From: an uncultured Alphaproteobacteria bacterium
GTDB taxonomy: Bacteria; Pseudomonadota; Alphaproteobacteria; Rhizobiales; Rhizobiaceae
Direction: 5' to 3'
Assembly (NCBI GenBank): GCA_929200335.1
Contig: CAKMZG010000096.1
Coordinates: 1,292-9,172 of the forward strand
DNA: 7,881 nt
Made by a program: the position numbers and the translations under genes. The notes beneath the pieces are model-generated. The model searched no databases. It had not been told where the DNA came from and worked only from the letters and a program-made list of their open reading frames with translations. This document shows, in pieces, positions 1 through 6,705 of the stretch (position 1 is the stretch's first letter; the number at the start of each line of letters is the position of its first letter).

Positions 1-2338
1 CTGCTGCATTGGCTGATCCACCAGACGAATCGCCTCCAAAATTGCCCATGGCCAATTGCTTTTTCAAATTGGTAACCTCACGCTCAAGCTCTTTACGCTC
101 GCTCATTAAACTCTTTATTCGCTCTACCGCTTTTGCAGAAGGGGTTTTCAAAGTTTCAGCAACTTCATTCAAAGTTTTCATTTGATCAAGCAAGAAATGA
201 CGCGCACCATCACCGCTAACAGCTTCAATACGGCGCACACCTGAGGCCACAGCGCTTTCATTGACCACGCTTACCAAGCCAATATCACCTGTACGATTAA
301 CATGAGTACCGCCGCAAAGTTCTAAAGAATATGGCTTGCCATCATCCTCTTCTCCCTGCTCATAACCCATTGAGACTACGCGCACTTCATCACCATATTT
401 CTCACCAAACAATGCCATAGCACCAGCTTCAATGGCATCATCAACAGACATTACCCGCGTTTCAACGGGGGAATTTTGCAAGATGATAGAATTTGCTATT
501 TCTGCAACTTCAGACAGTTCTTCTTCAGAAATTGGTTTATGATGAGAAAAATCAAACCGCAAACGATCTGGAGCCACCTGCGAGCCTTTTTGCGCTACAT
601 GATCACCCAATACTTTGCGAAGTGCTTCATGCAGCAGATGGGTGGCAGAATGATTAGCGCGCAGCGCATTCCGCCGCGCAACATCAATCGTCATTAAAGC
701 AACATCACTCACTTTAATCTCACCTGAAATCATCTCGCCGAAATGCACGAATAGACCATCAGCTTTTTTCAATGTATTCGTCACTTTAAATGTGGCATCG
801 CCAATTTTAATCTCACCCTGATCACCCAATTGACCACCAGATTCACCATAGAATGGTGTTTGATTAACAATAATAGCGCCCTCGCCCTTGCTTAAACTAT
901 CAGTGGATTTTCCATCAACCACTAATGCTTGCACGGTGGCCTCTAAGCTATTACGGCTATAGCCCAAAAATTCAGTTGCACCATGTTGTTCTTTCAGTTC
1001 AAACCAAACCGCCTCATCAGCAGTATCCCCTGAACCAGACCAATTGGCGCGAGCTTCAGCTTTTTGACGCTCCATAGCAACATTAAAAGCTTCCTCATCC
1101 ACAGTGATTTCACGTTGGCGTAGGGCATCTTGGGTCAAATCTAATGGAAAACCATAGGTGTCATAGAGCTTAAAGGCAGTCTCACCATCAAAGGTGTCAC
1201 CCTCGCTCAATTCAGAACTTGCATCACTTAGCAAATCAAGGCCACGCGCTAGGGTTTTACGAAAGCGTGTTTCCTCCAGCTTCAAAGTTTCTGAAATGAG
1301 GCTTTCAGCGCGGCGAAGCTCTGGGTAAGCATTGCCCATTTCCGTTACCAAAGTTGGTAATAATTTATACATCAAAGGCTCGTTAGCACCCAGTAGAGAA
1401 CCATGACGCATAGCGCGGCGCATAATACGACGCAGCACATAGCCACGCCCCTCGTTAGATGGCAAAACCCCATCCGCAATCAAAAATGCAGACGAACGCA
1501 AATGATCCGCAATCACACGGTGGCTGGCAGTGGCCTTTCCTTCTGCTTTCACGCCAGTTTCTTCAACACTTGCTGCAATCAGGCTTTTAAACAGATCAAT
1601 ATCATAATTATCATGTACGCCCTGCAAAATGGCGGCGATACGCTCTAGCCCCATGCCCGTATCAATCGAAGGCTTTGGCAAATCTACCCGCTCATCCTTG
1701 CTCAATTGCTCATATTGCATAAAAACAAGGTTCCATATTTCGATAAAACGATCTCCATCCTCTTCTGGAGAGCCTGGAGGGCCTCCCCAAATGTGATCGC
1801 CATGATCATAAAAAATCTCAGAACAAGGCCCGCATGGCCCTGTATCACCCATAGCCCAAAAATTATCCGATGTGGCAATGGGGATGATGCGATCATCGCT
1901 TATGCCAGCAATCTTTTTCCATAATTCTCCTGCTTCTTGATCATCGGCATAGATGGTGATCAAGAGCTTATCTTTATCCAAGCCATATTCTTTTGTGATC
2001 AAATTCCAGGCAAGTTCAATGGCCTCTGCTTTAAAGTAATCGCCAAATGAGAAGTTCCCTAACATTTCAAAAAATGTATGGTGGCGGGCAGTATAGCCCA
2101 CATTATCCAAATCATTATGCTTGCCGCCTGCACGGACACATTTTTGAGCCGTTGTTGCGCGTTTGTAATTGCGGGTCTCAAGCCCTGTAAAAAGATTTTT
2201 AAAAGGCACCATACCCGCATTTGTGAACATTAATGTGGGGTCATTATGTGGCACGAGAGAACCAGAAGTGACTACCTCGTGCTCATTTTGACCAAAATAG
2301 TTTAAAAATGTGGAACGAATATCATTTACACTACGCAT
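1..2338 (-). CDS. alaS: Alanine--tRNA ligase (AlaRS), C-terminus cut off by the window edge
   Basis: This cytoplasmic class II synthetase attaches alanine to tRNA-Ala and hydrolyses mischarged Ser/Gly-tRNA-Ala. I translated the minus strand in segments from the ATG at 2338-2336; the frame read open in every segment checked and runs to position 2, giving 779 codons of a protein that is usually about 875-890 residues. Visible motifs are QKCVRAGGKHNDLDN (residues 65-79), leading into ARHHTFFEMLGNFSFGDYF, and the motif 3 sequence DTGMGLERI (226-234). The editing domain has HSATHLLH with metal-binding His563 and His567, and LELCGGTH with Cys675 and His679, close to the E. coli positions. A purine-rich Shine-Dalgarno sequence, AAAGGAAG, lies at 2343-2350. 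The coiled-coil linker is present (KELEREVTNLKKQLAMG), but the C-Ala domain is mostly outside the window. The gene is divergent from recA. Identity is certain; only its 3' end is missing. Confidence 0.97.
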   Translation of the reverse strand, partial: MRSVNDIRSTFLNYFGQNEHEVVTSGSLVPHNDPTLMFTNAGMVPFKNLFTGLETRNYKRATTAQKCVRAGGKHNDLDNVGYTARHHTFFEMLGNFSFGDYFKAEAIELAWNLITKEYGLDKDKLLITIYADDQEAGELWKKIAGISDDRIIPIATSDNFWAMGDTGPCGPCSEIFYDHGDHIWGGPPGSPEEDGDRFIEIWNLVFMQYEQLSKDERVDLPKPSIDTGMGLERIAAILQGVHDNYDIDLFKSLIAASVEETGVKAEGKATASHRVIADHLRSSAFLIADGVLPSNEGRGYVLRRIMRRAMRHGSLLGANEPLMYKLLPTLVTEMGNAYPELRRAESLISETLKLEETRFRKTLARGLDLLSDASSELSEGDTFDGETAFKLYDTYGFPLDLTQDALRQREITVDEEAFNVAMERQKAEARANWSGSGDTADEAVWFELKEQHGATEFLGYSRNSLEATVQALVVDGKSTDSLSKGEGAIIVNQTPFYGESGGQLGDQGEIKIGDATFKVTNTLKKADGLFVHFGEMISGEIKVSDVALMTIDVARRNALRANHSATHLLHEALRKVLGDHVAQKGSQVAPDRLRFDFSHHKPISEEELSEVAEIANSIILQNSPVETRVMSVDDAIEAGAMALFGEKYGDEVRVVSMGYEQGEEDDGKPYSLELCGGTHVNRTGDIGLVSVVNESAVASGVRRIEAVSGDGARHFLLDQMKTLNEVAETLKTPSAKAVERIKSLMSERKELEREVTNLKKQLAMGNFGGDSSGGSANAA

Positions 2339-2423
2339 GAAACTTCCTTTACTTATAAATTTAATGCACGTTTTAACTAAGCCTGCCCTATGTGTCTATA
2401 AACATCTGCGCAAAAAAGGATGA

Positions 2424-2452
2424 TTTTTATATCAGTTAAAAATATTTGCCAA
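2424..2452 (-). promoter_or_regulatory. Candidate sigma70-type promoter for alaS
   Basis: Read on the minus strand, TTGGCA (2452-2447) matches the -35 consensus at 5 of 6 positions. After a 17-base spacer comes TAAAAA (2429-2424), a 4 of 6 match to the -10 consensus. This would start transcription near 2417 and give a leader of about 80 bases. In such AT-rich sequence a chance match is quite possible, so this is only the best candidate seen. Confidence 0.35.
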
Positions 2453-2563
2453 TGCTTCACCTCATATTGCCATTATTAAAGACTGTAGCCAATCGAATCG
2501 AAGTGACAAAAAATTTATAAAAAGCCTATACCCTCAAAGTTTTATAAAACAGAACAAAATTAA

Positions 2564-2578
2564 GAACATTAAAAGAAC
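2564..2578 (+). promoter_or_regulatory. Probable LexA (SOS) box, GAAC-N7-GAAC
   Basis: The sequence GAAC-ATTAAAA-GAAC is an exact match to the direct-repeat SOS operator of alphaproteobacteria (GAAC-N7-GAAC, or GTTC-N7-GTTC on the other strand). It lies 132 bases before the recA start. A further GAAC at 2552-2555 precedes it with an 8-base gap, so three GAAC half-sites recur about every 11-12 bases. The site sits upstream of the best recA promoter candidate rather than over it, so it may be an auxiliary operator or may mark a second promoter. Confidence 0.65.
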
Positions 2579-2617
2579 AAATATTTTTTATCATTTATTT
2601 TCAATATCTTAAAGCCA

Positions 2618-2646
2618 TTTACAAATAAGAACAAAAATGGTACAAA
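2618..2646 (+). promoter_or_regulatory. Candidate recA promoter with overlapping LexA-like site
   Basis: TTTACA (2618-2623, 5 of 6 to the -35 consensus) is followed after 17 bases by TACAAA (2641-2646, 4 of 6 to the -10 consensus). The spacer contains GAAC-N7-GTAC (2629-2643), one base off the alphaproteobacterial SOS operator. LexA bound there would block RNA polymerase directly, the arrangement expected of recA. Predicted transcription start is near 2653, leaving a leader of about 57 bases. The motifs are seen; promoter function is inferred. Confidence 0.5.
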
Positions 2647-2697
2647 TATTCCCAACAACGACAAACATTGTTATGTGATCCGGCGAAATTATGCTAT

Positions 2698-2703
2698 AAG
2701 GAG
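2698..2703 (+). promoter_or_regulatory. recA ribosome binding site, fixes the start at 2710
   Basis: AAGGAG lies six bases before the ATG at 2710. This selects 2710 over the upstream in-frame ATG at 2668, which would place this site inside the coding region and add 14 residues (MLCDPAKLCYKERK) not found in the family. Confidence 0.85.
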
Positions 2704-2709
2704 CGAAAG

Positions 2710-3816
2710 ATGTCACAAAAATCATTACGACTGGTAGAGGAAAATAGCGTGGATAAAGCAAAAGCTCTGGACGCTGCCCTTGGGCAAATTGAACGTGCAT
2801 TTGGTAAAGGCTCCATTATGCGCCTTGGATCATCTGATCAAGTGGTGGAAATTGAAACCATTCCAACAGGTTCTTTAGGGCTTGATATTGCCTTAGGTGT
2901 TGGTGGTTTACCAAAAGGACGAATCATTGAAATTTATGGTCCTGAATCATCTGGCAAAACCACAATGACCCTACACACTATTGCAGAAGCCCAGAAAAAA
3001 GGTGGTATTTGTGCCTTTGTTGATGCTGAACATGCACTGGATCCTGTATATGCAAGAAAACTTGGTATTGATCTTGAAAATCTATTAATTTCTCAGCCAG
3101 ATACAGGTGAGCAAGCCCTTGAGATTGCTGATACACTTGTGCGTTCTGGTGCTTGTGATGTTTTGGTAATCGATAGTGTGGCTGCCCTCACCCCACGCGC
3201 AGAAATTGAAGGCGAGATGGGCGACAGTCTGCCAGGTTTACAAGCACGATTGATGAGCCAAGCACTTCGCAAATTAACCGCATCGATTTCTCGTTCAAAT
3301 ACTATGGTAATTTTCATCAACCAAATTCGCATGAAAATTGGGGTTATGTTTGGCTCACCTGAAACCACAACTGGTGGTAACGCATTGAAATTCTATTCCT
3401 CTGTTCGTCTCGATATCCGCCGTATTGGCGCCGTTAAAGACCGCGATGAGGTTGTTGGTAACCAAACCCGCATTAAAGTTGTTAAAAATAAGATGGCACC
3501 GCCATTTAAACAAGTTGAGTTTGACATTATGTATGGCAAAGGCGTTTCAAAAACTGGGGAATTGATTGACCTTGGTGTTGCTGCTGGGATTGTCGATAAA
3601 TCAGGATCCTGGTTCTCTTATGACAGCCAACGCTTGGGTCAAGGTCGTGAGAATGCCAAAACATTCCTTCACGAAAATCCAGAAATTGCCAATACCATTG
3701 AGCGTTCTATTCGCGAAAATGCTGGCTTAATCGCCGATGCCTTACTAGAGGGTAAGCCCGAAGCCTTAGAAGAGCATGATGAAGATGGGGTGATCAAAGA
3801 GGTTAGCAGCAAATAA
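2710..3816 (+). CDS. recA: Recombinase RecA
   Basis: RecA forms ATP-dependent filaments on single-stranded DNA, drives homologous strand exchange and stimulates LexA self-cleavage. The 368-residue product has the normal length and begins MSQKSLRLVEENSVDKAKALDAAL, the typical start for Rhizobiales-type RecA. Walker A GPESSGKTT spans residues 77-85, the catalytic glutamate is Glu107 (FVDAEHALDP), and Walker B is DVLVIDS (150-156). The DNA-binding loops L1 (EGEMGDSLPGLQARL) and L2 (NQIRMKIGVMFGSPETTTGGNALKFY) are intact. The C-terminus is acidic (EALEEHDEDG), as in other RecA proteins. The residue after Walker A is Met86, where Leu is usual; this is conservative. The gene stands alone between LexA-type operators and a strong terminator. 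No inactivating change is visible. Confidence 0.98.
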   Translation: MSQKSLRLVEENSVDKAKALDAALGQIERAFGKGSIMRLGSSDQVVEIETIPTGSLGLDIALGVGGLPKGRIIEIYGPESSGKTTMTLHTIAEAQKKGGICAFVDAEHALDPVYARKLGIDLENLLISQPDTGEQALEIADTLVRSGACDVLVIDSVAALTPRAEIEGEMGDSLPGLQARLMSQALRKLTASISRSNTMVIFINQIRMKIGVMFGSPETTTGGNALKFYSSVRLDIRRIGAVKDRDEVVGNQTRIKVVKNKMAPPFKQVEFDIMYGKGVSKTGELIDLGVAAGIVDKSGSWFSYDSQRLGQGRENAKTFLHENPEIANTIERSIRENAGLIADALLEGKPEALEEHDEDGVIKEVSSK

Positions 3817-3851
3817 GCTTTTCTCAATGATTGCTATTTCATTTTAAATTT

Positions 3852-3884
3852 ACGCCCAATCTAAACTAGATTGGGCGTTTTTTT
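3852..3884 (+). terminator. Strong intrinsic terminator of recA
   Basis: A perfect 12-base-pair stem (3852-3863 with 3867-3878, ACGCCCAATCTA/TAGATTGGGCGT) closes a 3-base AAC loop and runs into a T tract at 3878-3884. It starts 36 bases after the recA stop, so recA and purF are probably separate transcription units. Confidence 0.93.
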
Positions 3885-3927
3885 ATGATATTTAGCAGAA
3901 ATATCCTGTTAGTTTTTTGCTTTATAG

Positions 3928-3956
3928 TGGTAAAATTTGATAAAGCGTAATATAAA
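3928..3956 (+). promoter_or_regulatory. Weak candidate promoter for purF
   Basis: TATAAA (3951-3956) matches the -10 consensus at 5 of 6 positions, but the paired -35 TGGTAA (3928-3933, 17-base spacer) is poor. purF needs its own promoter after the recA terminator, and this is the best -10 I see in 3885-4036. I found no recognisable purine riboswitch or operator in that gap. Confidence 0.22.
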
Positions 3957-4022
3957 GCCATCTTACCCCGGTATTTGTAACAACAAACGATACAGCTAGC
4001 TAAAACATTACCAGCTTTTGCT

Positions 4023-4029
4023 AAGAAGG
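4023..4029 (+). promoter_or_regulatory. purF ribosome binding site, supports the start at 4037
   Basis: AAGAAGG lies seven bases before ATG 4037. The alternative in-frame starts have weaker sites: ATG 4100 has only AAAGAG at 4086-4091, and ATG 4109 has none. This supports the longer N-terminus although it is unusually long for the family. Confidence 0.6.
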
Positions 4030-4036
4030 CCTTAAA

Positions 4037-5500
4037 ATGACTGCCCGTTCAAATTCAAATATGCACCGTAAAAATTCACCTCAAAAAAGAGTAAAAGAAA
4101 TGCTTGAAATGAACCCCTTCACCTCGCCATTCGATGATGATAAATTTCATGAAGAATGCGGTGTATTTGGTATTTTTGATCATGAGGATGCGGCTGCGCT
4201 TGTAACCCTTGGCCTTCACGCTCTCCAGCATCGCGGCCAAGAGGCAGCGGGCATTGTTTCTTTTGATGGCACACATTTCCATTCAGAAAAACATGTAGGC
4301 TTAATTGGCGATAATTTTACAAAACCTAAAGTTTTAAAACGCTTACCCGGTCGATTTGGTGTTGGCCATACGCGCTATTCCACCTCTGGCGGTGAAGGTG
4401 TTCGCAACATACAACCCTTCTTTGCAGAATATGCAGGCGGTGGTTTTTCAGTTGCCCACAATGGCAATCTCACCAATGCCATGACCATTCGCCAAGAATT
4501 ACAACGCCGTGGTGCAATCTTCTCCTCTACATCCGACACTGAAGTCATCATGCATTTGGTGGCTATGTCTTCACAAAACGCCTTATTGGATCGTTTAGTT
4601 GAGGCGGTTTCACAATTGGAAGGTGCTTTTTCACTTGTCGGCCTTTCCGGTAAAAAAATGATTGGCTGCCGCGATCCTCTTGGTGTGCGCCCTCTAGTTC
4701 TAGGCGACCTTGATGGCGCTTATATTCTAGCATCTGAGACCTGCGCCCTTGATATTATTGGTGCCCGTTATGTACGCGACATTGAACCCGGTGAATTAGT
4801 TGTTATTAATGAAAATGGCGTTGATAGCTATATCTCAGGCAAGAGCGTTTATGAAGTACGTAAACAAATTGGCGTTGAATTGGCCAAAGAAAGTGAATTA
4901 AATGCTGATGTTGTAGTGCCTATTCCTGATAGCGGCACACCGGCAGCTATTGGTTATGCGCAAGAATCAAAGCTACCGTTTGAACTGGGCATCATACGTA
5001 ACCACTATGTGGGGCGTACATTTATTCAGCCCTCAGATGCTATCCGCCACATGGGCGTTAAGCTGAAGCATAATGCTAACCGCCAATTTTTAGAAAATAA
5101 AAAGGTTGTCTTAGTGGATGATTCAATCGTGCGCGGCACAACCAGTCAAAAAATTGTGCAAATGGTGCGTGATGCAGGCGCTCTTGAGGTTCATATGCGC
5201 ATTGCGTCTCCGCCAACGATTTCTCCTTGTTTTTATGGAGTGGATACACCAAGCAAACAAAAATTATTAGCATCCCGCATGAATGTTGATGAGATTGCTA
5301 AATTTATTAATGCAGACAGCCTCGCCTTTATCTCGTTAGAGGGGCTTTACCGTGCAGCTGGCGAGACTTCAAGAGACGCCGAGACCCCGCAATTTTGTGA
5401 TGCTTGCTTTAGTGAAAATTATCCAACAGCACTCACGGATAAGAACAATGACGAAATTAAATCTGGCGCACCCTTACTAACAATTTCTTCGAAACAATAA
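4037..5500 (+). CDS. purF: Amidophosphoribosyltransferase (PurF), with an apparent in-frame internal deletion
   Basis: PurF makes 5-phosphoribosylamine from PRPP and glutamine, the first committed step of purine synthesis. The 487-residue ORF has an N-terminal class II glutaminase domain whose nucleophile is Cys41 in HEECGVFGI; residues 1-40 would be a propeptide. Arg113 (HTRYST), the HNGNL motif (141-145) and Asp167 (SDTE) complete that site. The PRPP loop is VVLVDDSIVRGTTS (357-370). Four cysteines, Cys236, Cys398, Cys454 and Cys457, match the 4Fe-4S ligands of the Bacillus subtilis-type enzyme. The conserved segment FEYxYFxRPDS with its preceding linker is missing: GVDS (261-264) runs straight into YISGKSVYEVRK. 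About 24 residues are lost without a frameshift. If translation starts at Met22 or Met25 the propeptide would be 19 or 16 residues, closer to the family norm. Identity is certain; activity is uncertain because of the gap. Confidence 0.93.
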   Translation: MTARSNSNMHRKNSPQKRVKEMLEMNPFTSPFDDDKFHEECGVFGIFDHEDAAALVTLGLHALQHRGQEAAGIVSFDGTHFHSEKHVGLIGDNFTKPKVLKRLPGRFGVGHTRYSTSGGEGVRNIQPFFAEYAGGGFSVAHNGNLTNAMTIRQELQRRGAIFSSTSDTEVIMHLVAMSSQNALLDRLVEAVSQLEGAFSLVGLSGKKMIGCRDPLGVRPLVLGDLDGAYILASETCALDIIGARYVRDIEPGELVVINENGVDSYISGKSVYEVRKQIGVELAKESELNADVVVPIPDSGTPAAIGYAQESKLPFELGIIRNHYVGRTFIQPSDAIRHMGVKLKHNANRQFLENKKVVLVDDSIVRGTTSQKIVQMVRDAGALEVHMRIASPPTISPCFYGVDTPSKQKLLASRMNVDEIAKFINADSLAFISLEGLYRAAGETSRDAETPQFCDACFSENYPTALTDKNNDEIKSGAPLLTISSKQ

Positions 5501-5516
5501 GCGATATAGCAAAAAG

Positions 5517-5542
5517 ACTAATTTTCCTGCGCTTAAATTAGT
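5517..5542 (+). terminator. Possible weak terminator hairpin after purF
   Basis: ACTAATTT (5517-5524) pairs with AAATTAGT (5535-5542) across a 10-base loop, 16 bases after the purF stop. The stem is AT-rich and followed by ATATATTTGTT rather than a clean T tract, so termination here would be weak. Confidence 0.3.
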
Positions 5543-5694
5543 ATATATTTGTTAAAATATGCTCAAACAATAAAGGTTTCGTATCGAAATTTCAAATGAC
5601 CTATTACTCATATAATTAATAATTTAATTTACAAGCAACTGTATTTTCATTTGAAAAACGATAAAACATGAAGTTAAATAGAATAAGGGTAATT

Positions 5695-5707
5695 TATATA
5701 TATATAT
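5695..5707. repeat. Short TA dinucleotide run
   Basis: Six TA units plus a final T form a short simple repeat in noncoding DNA. It may vary in length between strains; no function is indicated. Confidence 0.6.
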
Positions 5708-5866
5708 CAGTTTTAGGCAAAAGTTACTAAAATAGGCGCTTCATGTTAGAAGACCGATAACGTTACATTTCTTAAACAATTATATTGCATTCAAATGCCC
5801 TTCCTTATTAACTATTGAATTTTAAAACGAAGAGGGCAAATTGATTTTAATTCAAGTGATGGGTTA

Positions 5867-5895
5867 ATCTTATTTCGAATAAAATCAAATAAGAT
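5867..5895. repeat. 9-base inverted repeat upstream of the SDR gene
   Basis: ATCTTATTT (5867-5875) and AAATAAGAT (5887-5895) are perfect inverted copies separated by 11 bases. The pair ends 31 bases before the SDR start. It could be a regulator binding site or an mRNA leader hairpin. Because the DNA here is very AT-rich, chance is a real alternative. Confidence 0.4.
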
Positions 5896-5926
5896 AATAA
5901 TAATGATAAGTTGGCGGAGTTAAAAT

Positions 5927-6664
5927 ATGTCGAATAAAGATTTGAAGGATCGCATAATTGTAGTAACCGGCGCATCGCGCGGTATCGGCTACCATACTGC
6001 ACTTGCGGCAGCTGCTGCTGGTGCCCATGTGATAGCAATAGCAAGAACCATCGGCGCTTTAGAAGAATTAGACGACCAAATTAGAGGGATTGGCGAACGC
6101 GCAACTCTAGTTCCATTTGATTTAACCGACTTTGATGCCATTGACCGCTTAGGCGCTGCTTTATATGAGCGCTGGGGACGAGTTGATGGATTAATTGGCA
6201 ATGCTGGCGAATTGGGTGCAATTACCCCATTGGGACATATGAATGTGAAAGAATGGGATAAAATCTTTGCTGTAAATGTCACTGCAAATTGGCGTTTAAT
6301 CCGTTCTCTAGATCCATTGCTTAAAAAATCTGATGCTGGCCGATCCGTTTTCCTTTCATCAAATGCAGCGCATTCTTGTAAACCATATTGGGGTGCATAT
6401 AGCGCATCAAAGGCTGCTCTTGAAGTACTTGCCCGCACCTATGCAAACGAAAATATGGAGACTAATATCACTTGCAATTTAGTCAACCCCGGCGCAATGC
6501 GTACTGCTATGAGAGCAAAAGCTATGCCTGGAGAAGATCCTGAAACACTGCCTCATCCTTCAGAAATTGCGCCAACCCTTGTGCATCTTATGATGCCAGA
6601 AATTTTAGAAACTGGAATGCTCTTTGATTTTCCAAGAGGTGATTGGATCGAATTAGGCAATTAG
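5927..6664 (+). CDS. SDR-family oxidoreductase, YciK-like
   Basis: This is a classical short-chain dehydrogenase/reductase of 245 residues, a usual length for the family, predicted to be cytoplasmic. The cofactor-binding motif TGASRGIG spans residues 14-21; Arg18 and Arg40 at the end of the second strand hint at NADP(H) preference. GNAG (91-94) replaces the usual NNAG. The catalytic set is Asn117, Ser145, Tyr158 and Lys162 (YSASK), with the correct 13-residue Ser-Tyr spacing. The C-terminal part (LVNPGAMRTAMRAKAMPGEDPETL) resembles E. coli YciK, whose substrate is also not firmly established. A CGGAG ribosome binding site (5915-5919) lies seven bases before the ATG. From memory, a similar SDR gene follows purF in many Rhizobiales, so the pairing may be ancestral. 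No substrate can be assigned from sequence. Confidence 0.9.
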   Translation: MSNKDLKDRIIVVTGASRGIGYHTALAAAAAGAHVIAIARTIGALEELDDQIRGIGERATLVPFDLTDFDAIDRLGAALYERWGRVDGLIGNAGELGAITPLGHMNVKEWDKIFAVNVTANWRLIRSLDPLLKKSDAGRSVFLSSNAAHSCKPYWGAYSASKAALEVLARTYANENMETNITCNLVNPGAMRTAMRAKAMPGEDPETLPHPSEIAPTLVHLMMPEILETGMLFDFPRGDWIELGN

Positions 6665-6677
6665 GATACCAAAGGAT

Positions 6678-6705
6678 GCGCTCATATAAATGAGCGCTTC
6701 TTTTT
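6678..6705 (+). terminator. Intrinsic terminator of the SDR gene, overlapping the 3' end of the transporter gene
   Basis: GCGCTCAT (6678-6685) pairs perfectly with ATGAGCGC (6690-6697) around an ATAA loop, followed by TTCTTTTT (6698-6705). The 8-base-pair stem begins 14 bases after the SDR stop. On the minus strand the same hairpin lies over the last codons and stop of the transporter gene and is followed by only a short T stretch, so it is mainly a plus-strand terminator. Confidence 0.85.

Larger units (their letters stand above)
5501..5926. other. 426-base AT-rich intergenic region, no convincing gene
   Basis: No ORF with a ribosome binding site or recognisable product is present. The region holds a weak hairpin just after purF (5517-5542), a small near-palindrome TTTCG-TAT-CGAAA (5577-5589), an alternating TA run (5695-5707) and a 9-base inverted repeat before the SDR gene (5867-5895). 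It presumably contains the SDR promoter, but no convincing -35/-10 pair stands out. A small RNA cannot be excluded from sequence alone. Confidence 0.6.

Noticed and set aside
476..697. Plus-strand open frame within alaS, and similar ones at 1403-1648 and 1706-1924
   Set aside because: They are shadows of the AlaRS frame, whose conserved editing and catalytic motifs fix the coding strand.
2339..2423. Possible regulatory leader (riboswitch or attenuator) before alaS
   Set aside because: I saw no T-box-like element, leader peptide or terminator hairpin in the short leader.
2668..2709. In-frame upstream ATG that would extend RecA by 14 residues
   Set aside because: The extension contains the AAGGAG ribosome binding site for the ATG at 2710 and has no counterpart in RecA proteins.
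5668..5730. 20-codon ORF (MKLNRIRVIYIYISVLGKSY) in the purF-SDR gap
   Set aside because: It has no Shine-Dalgarno sequence and its middle is translated from the TA repeat, so it is most likely chance.
5989..6438. 149-codon open frame antisense to the SDR gene
   Set aside because: It lies wholly within a well-supported SDR coding region, has no recognisable domain, and its composition is that of a reverse-complement shadow.
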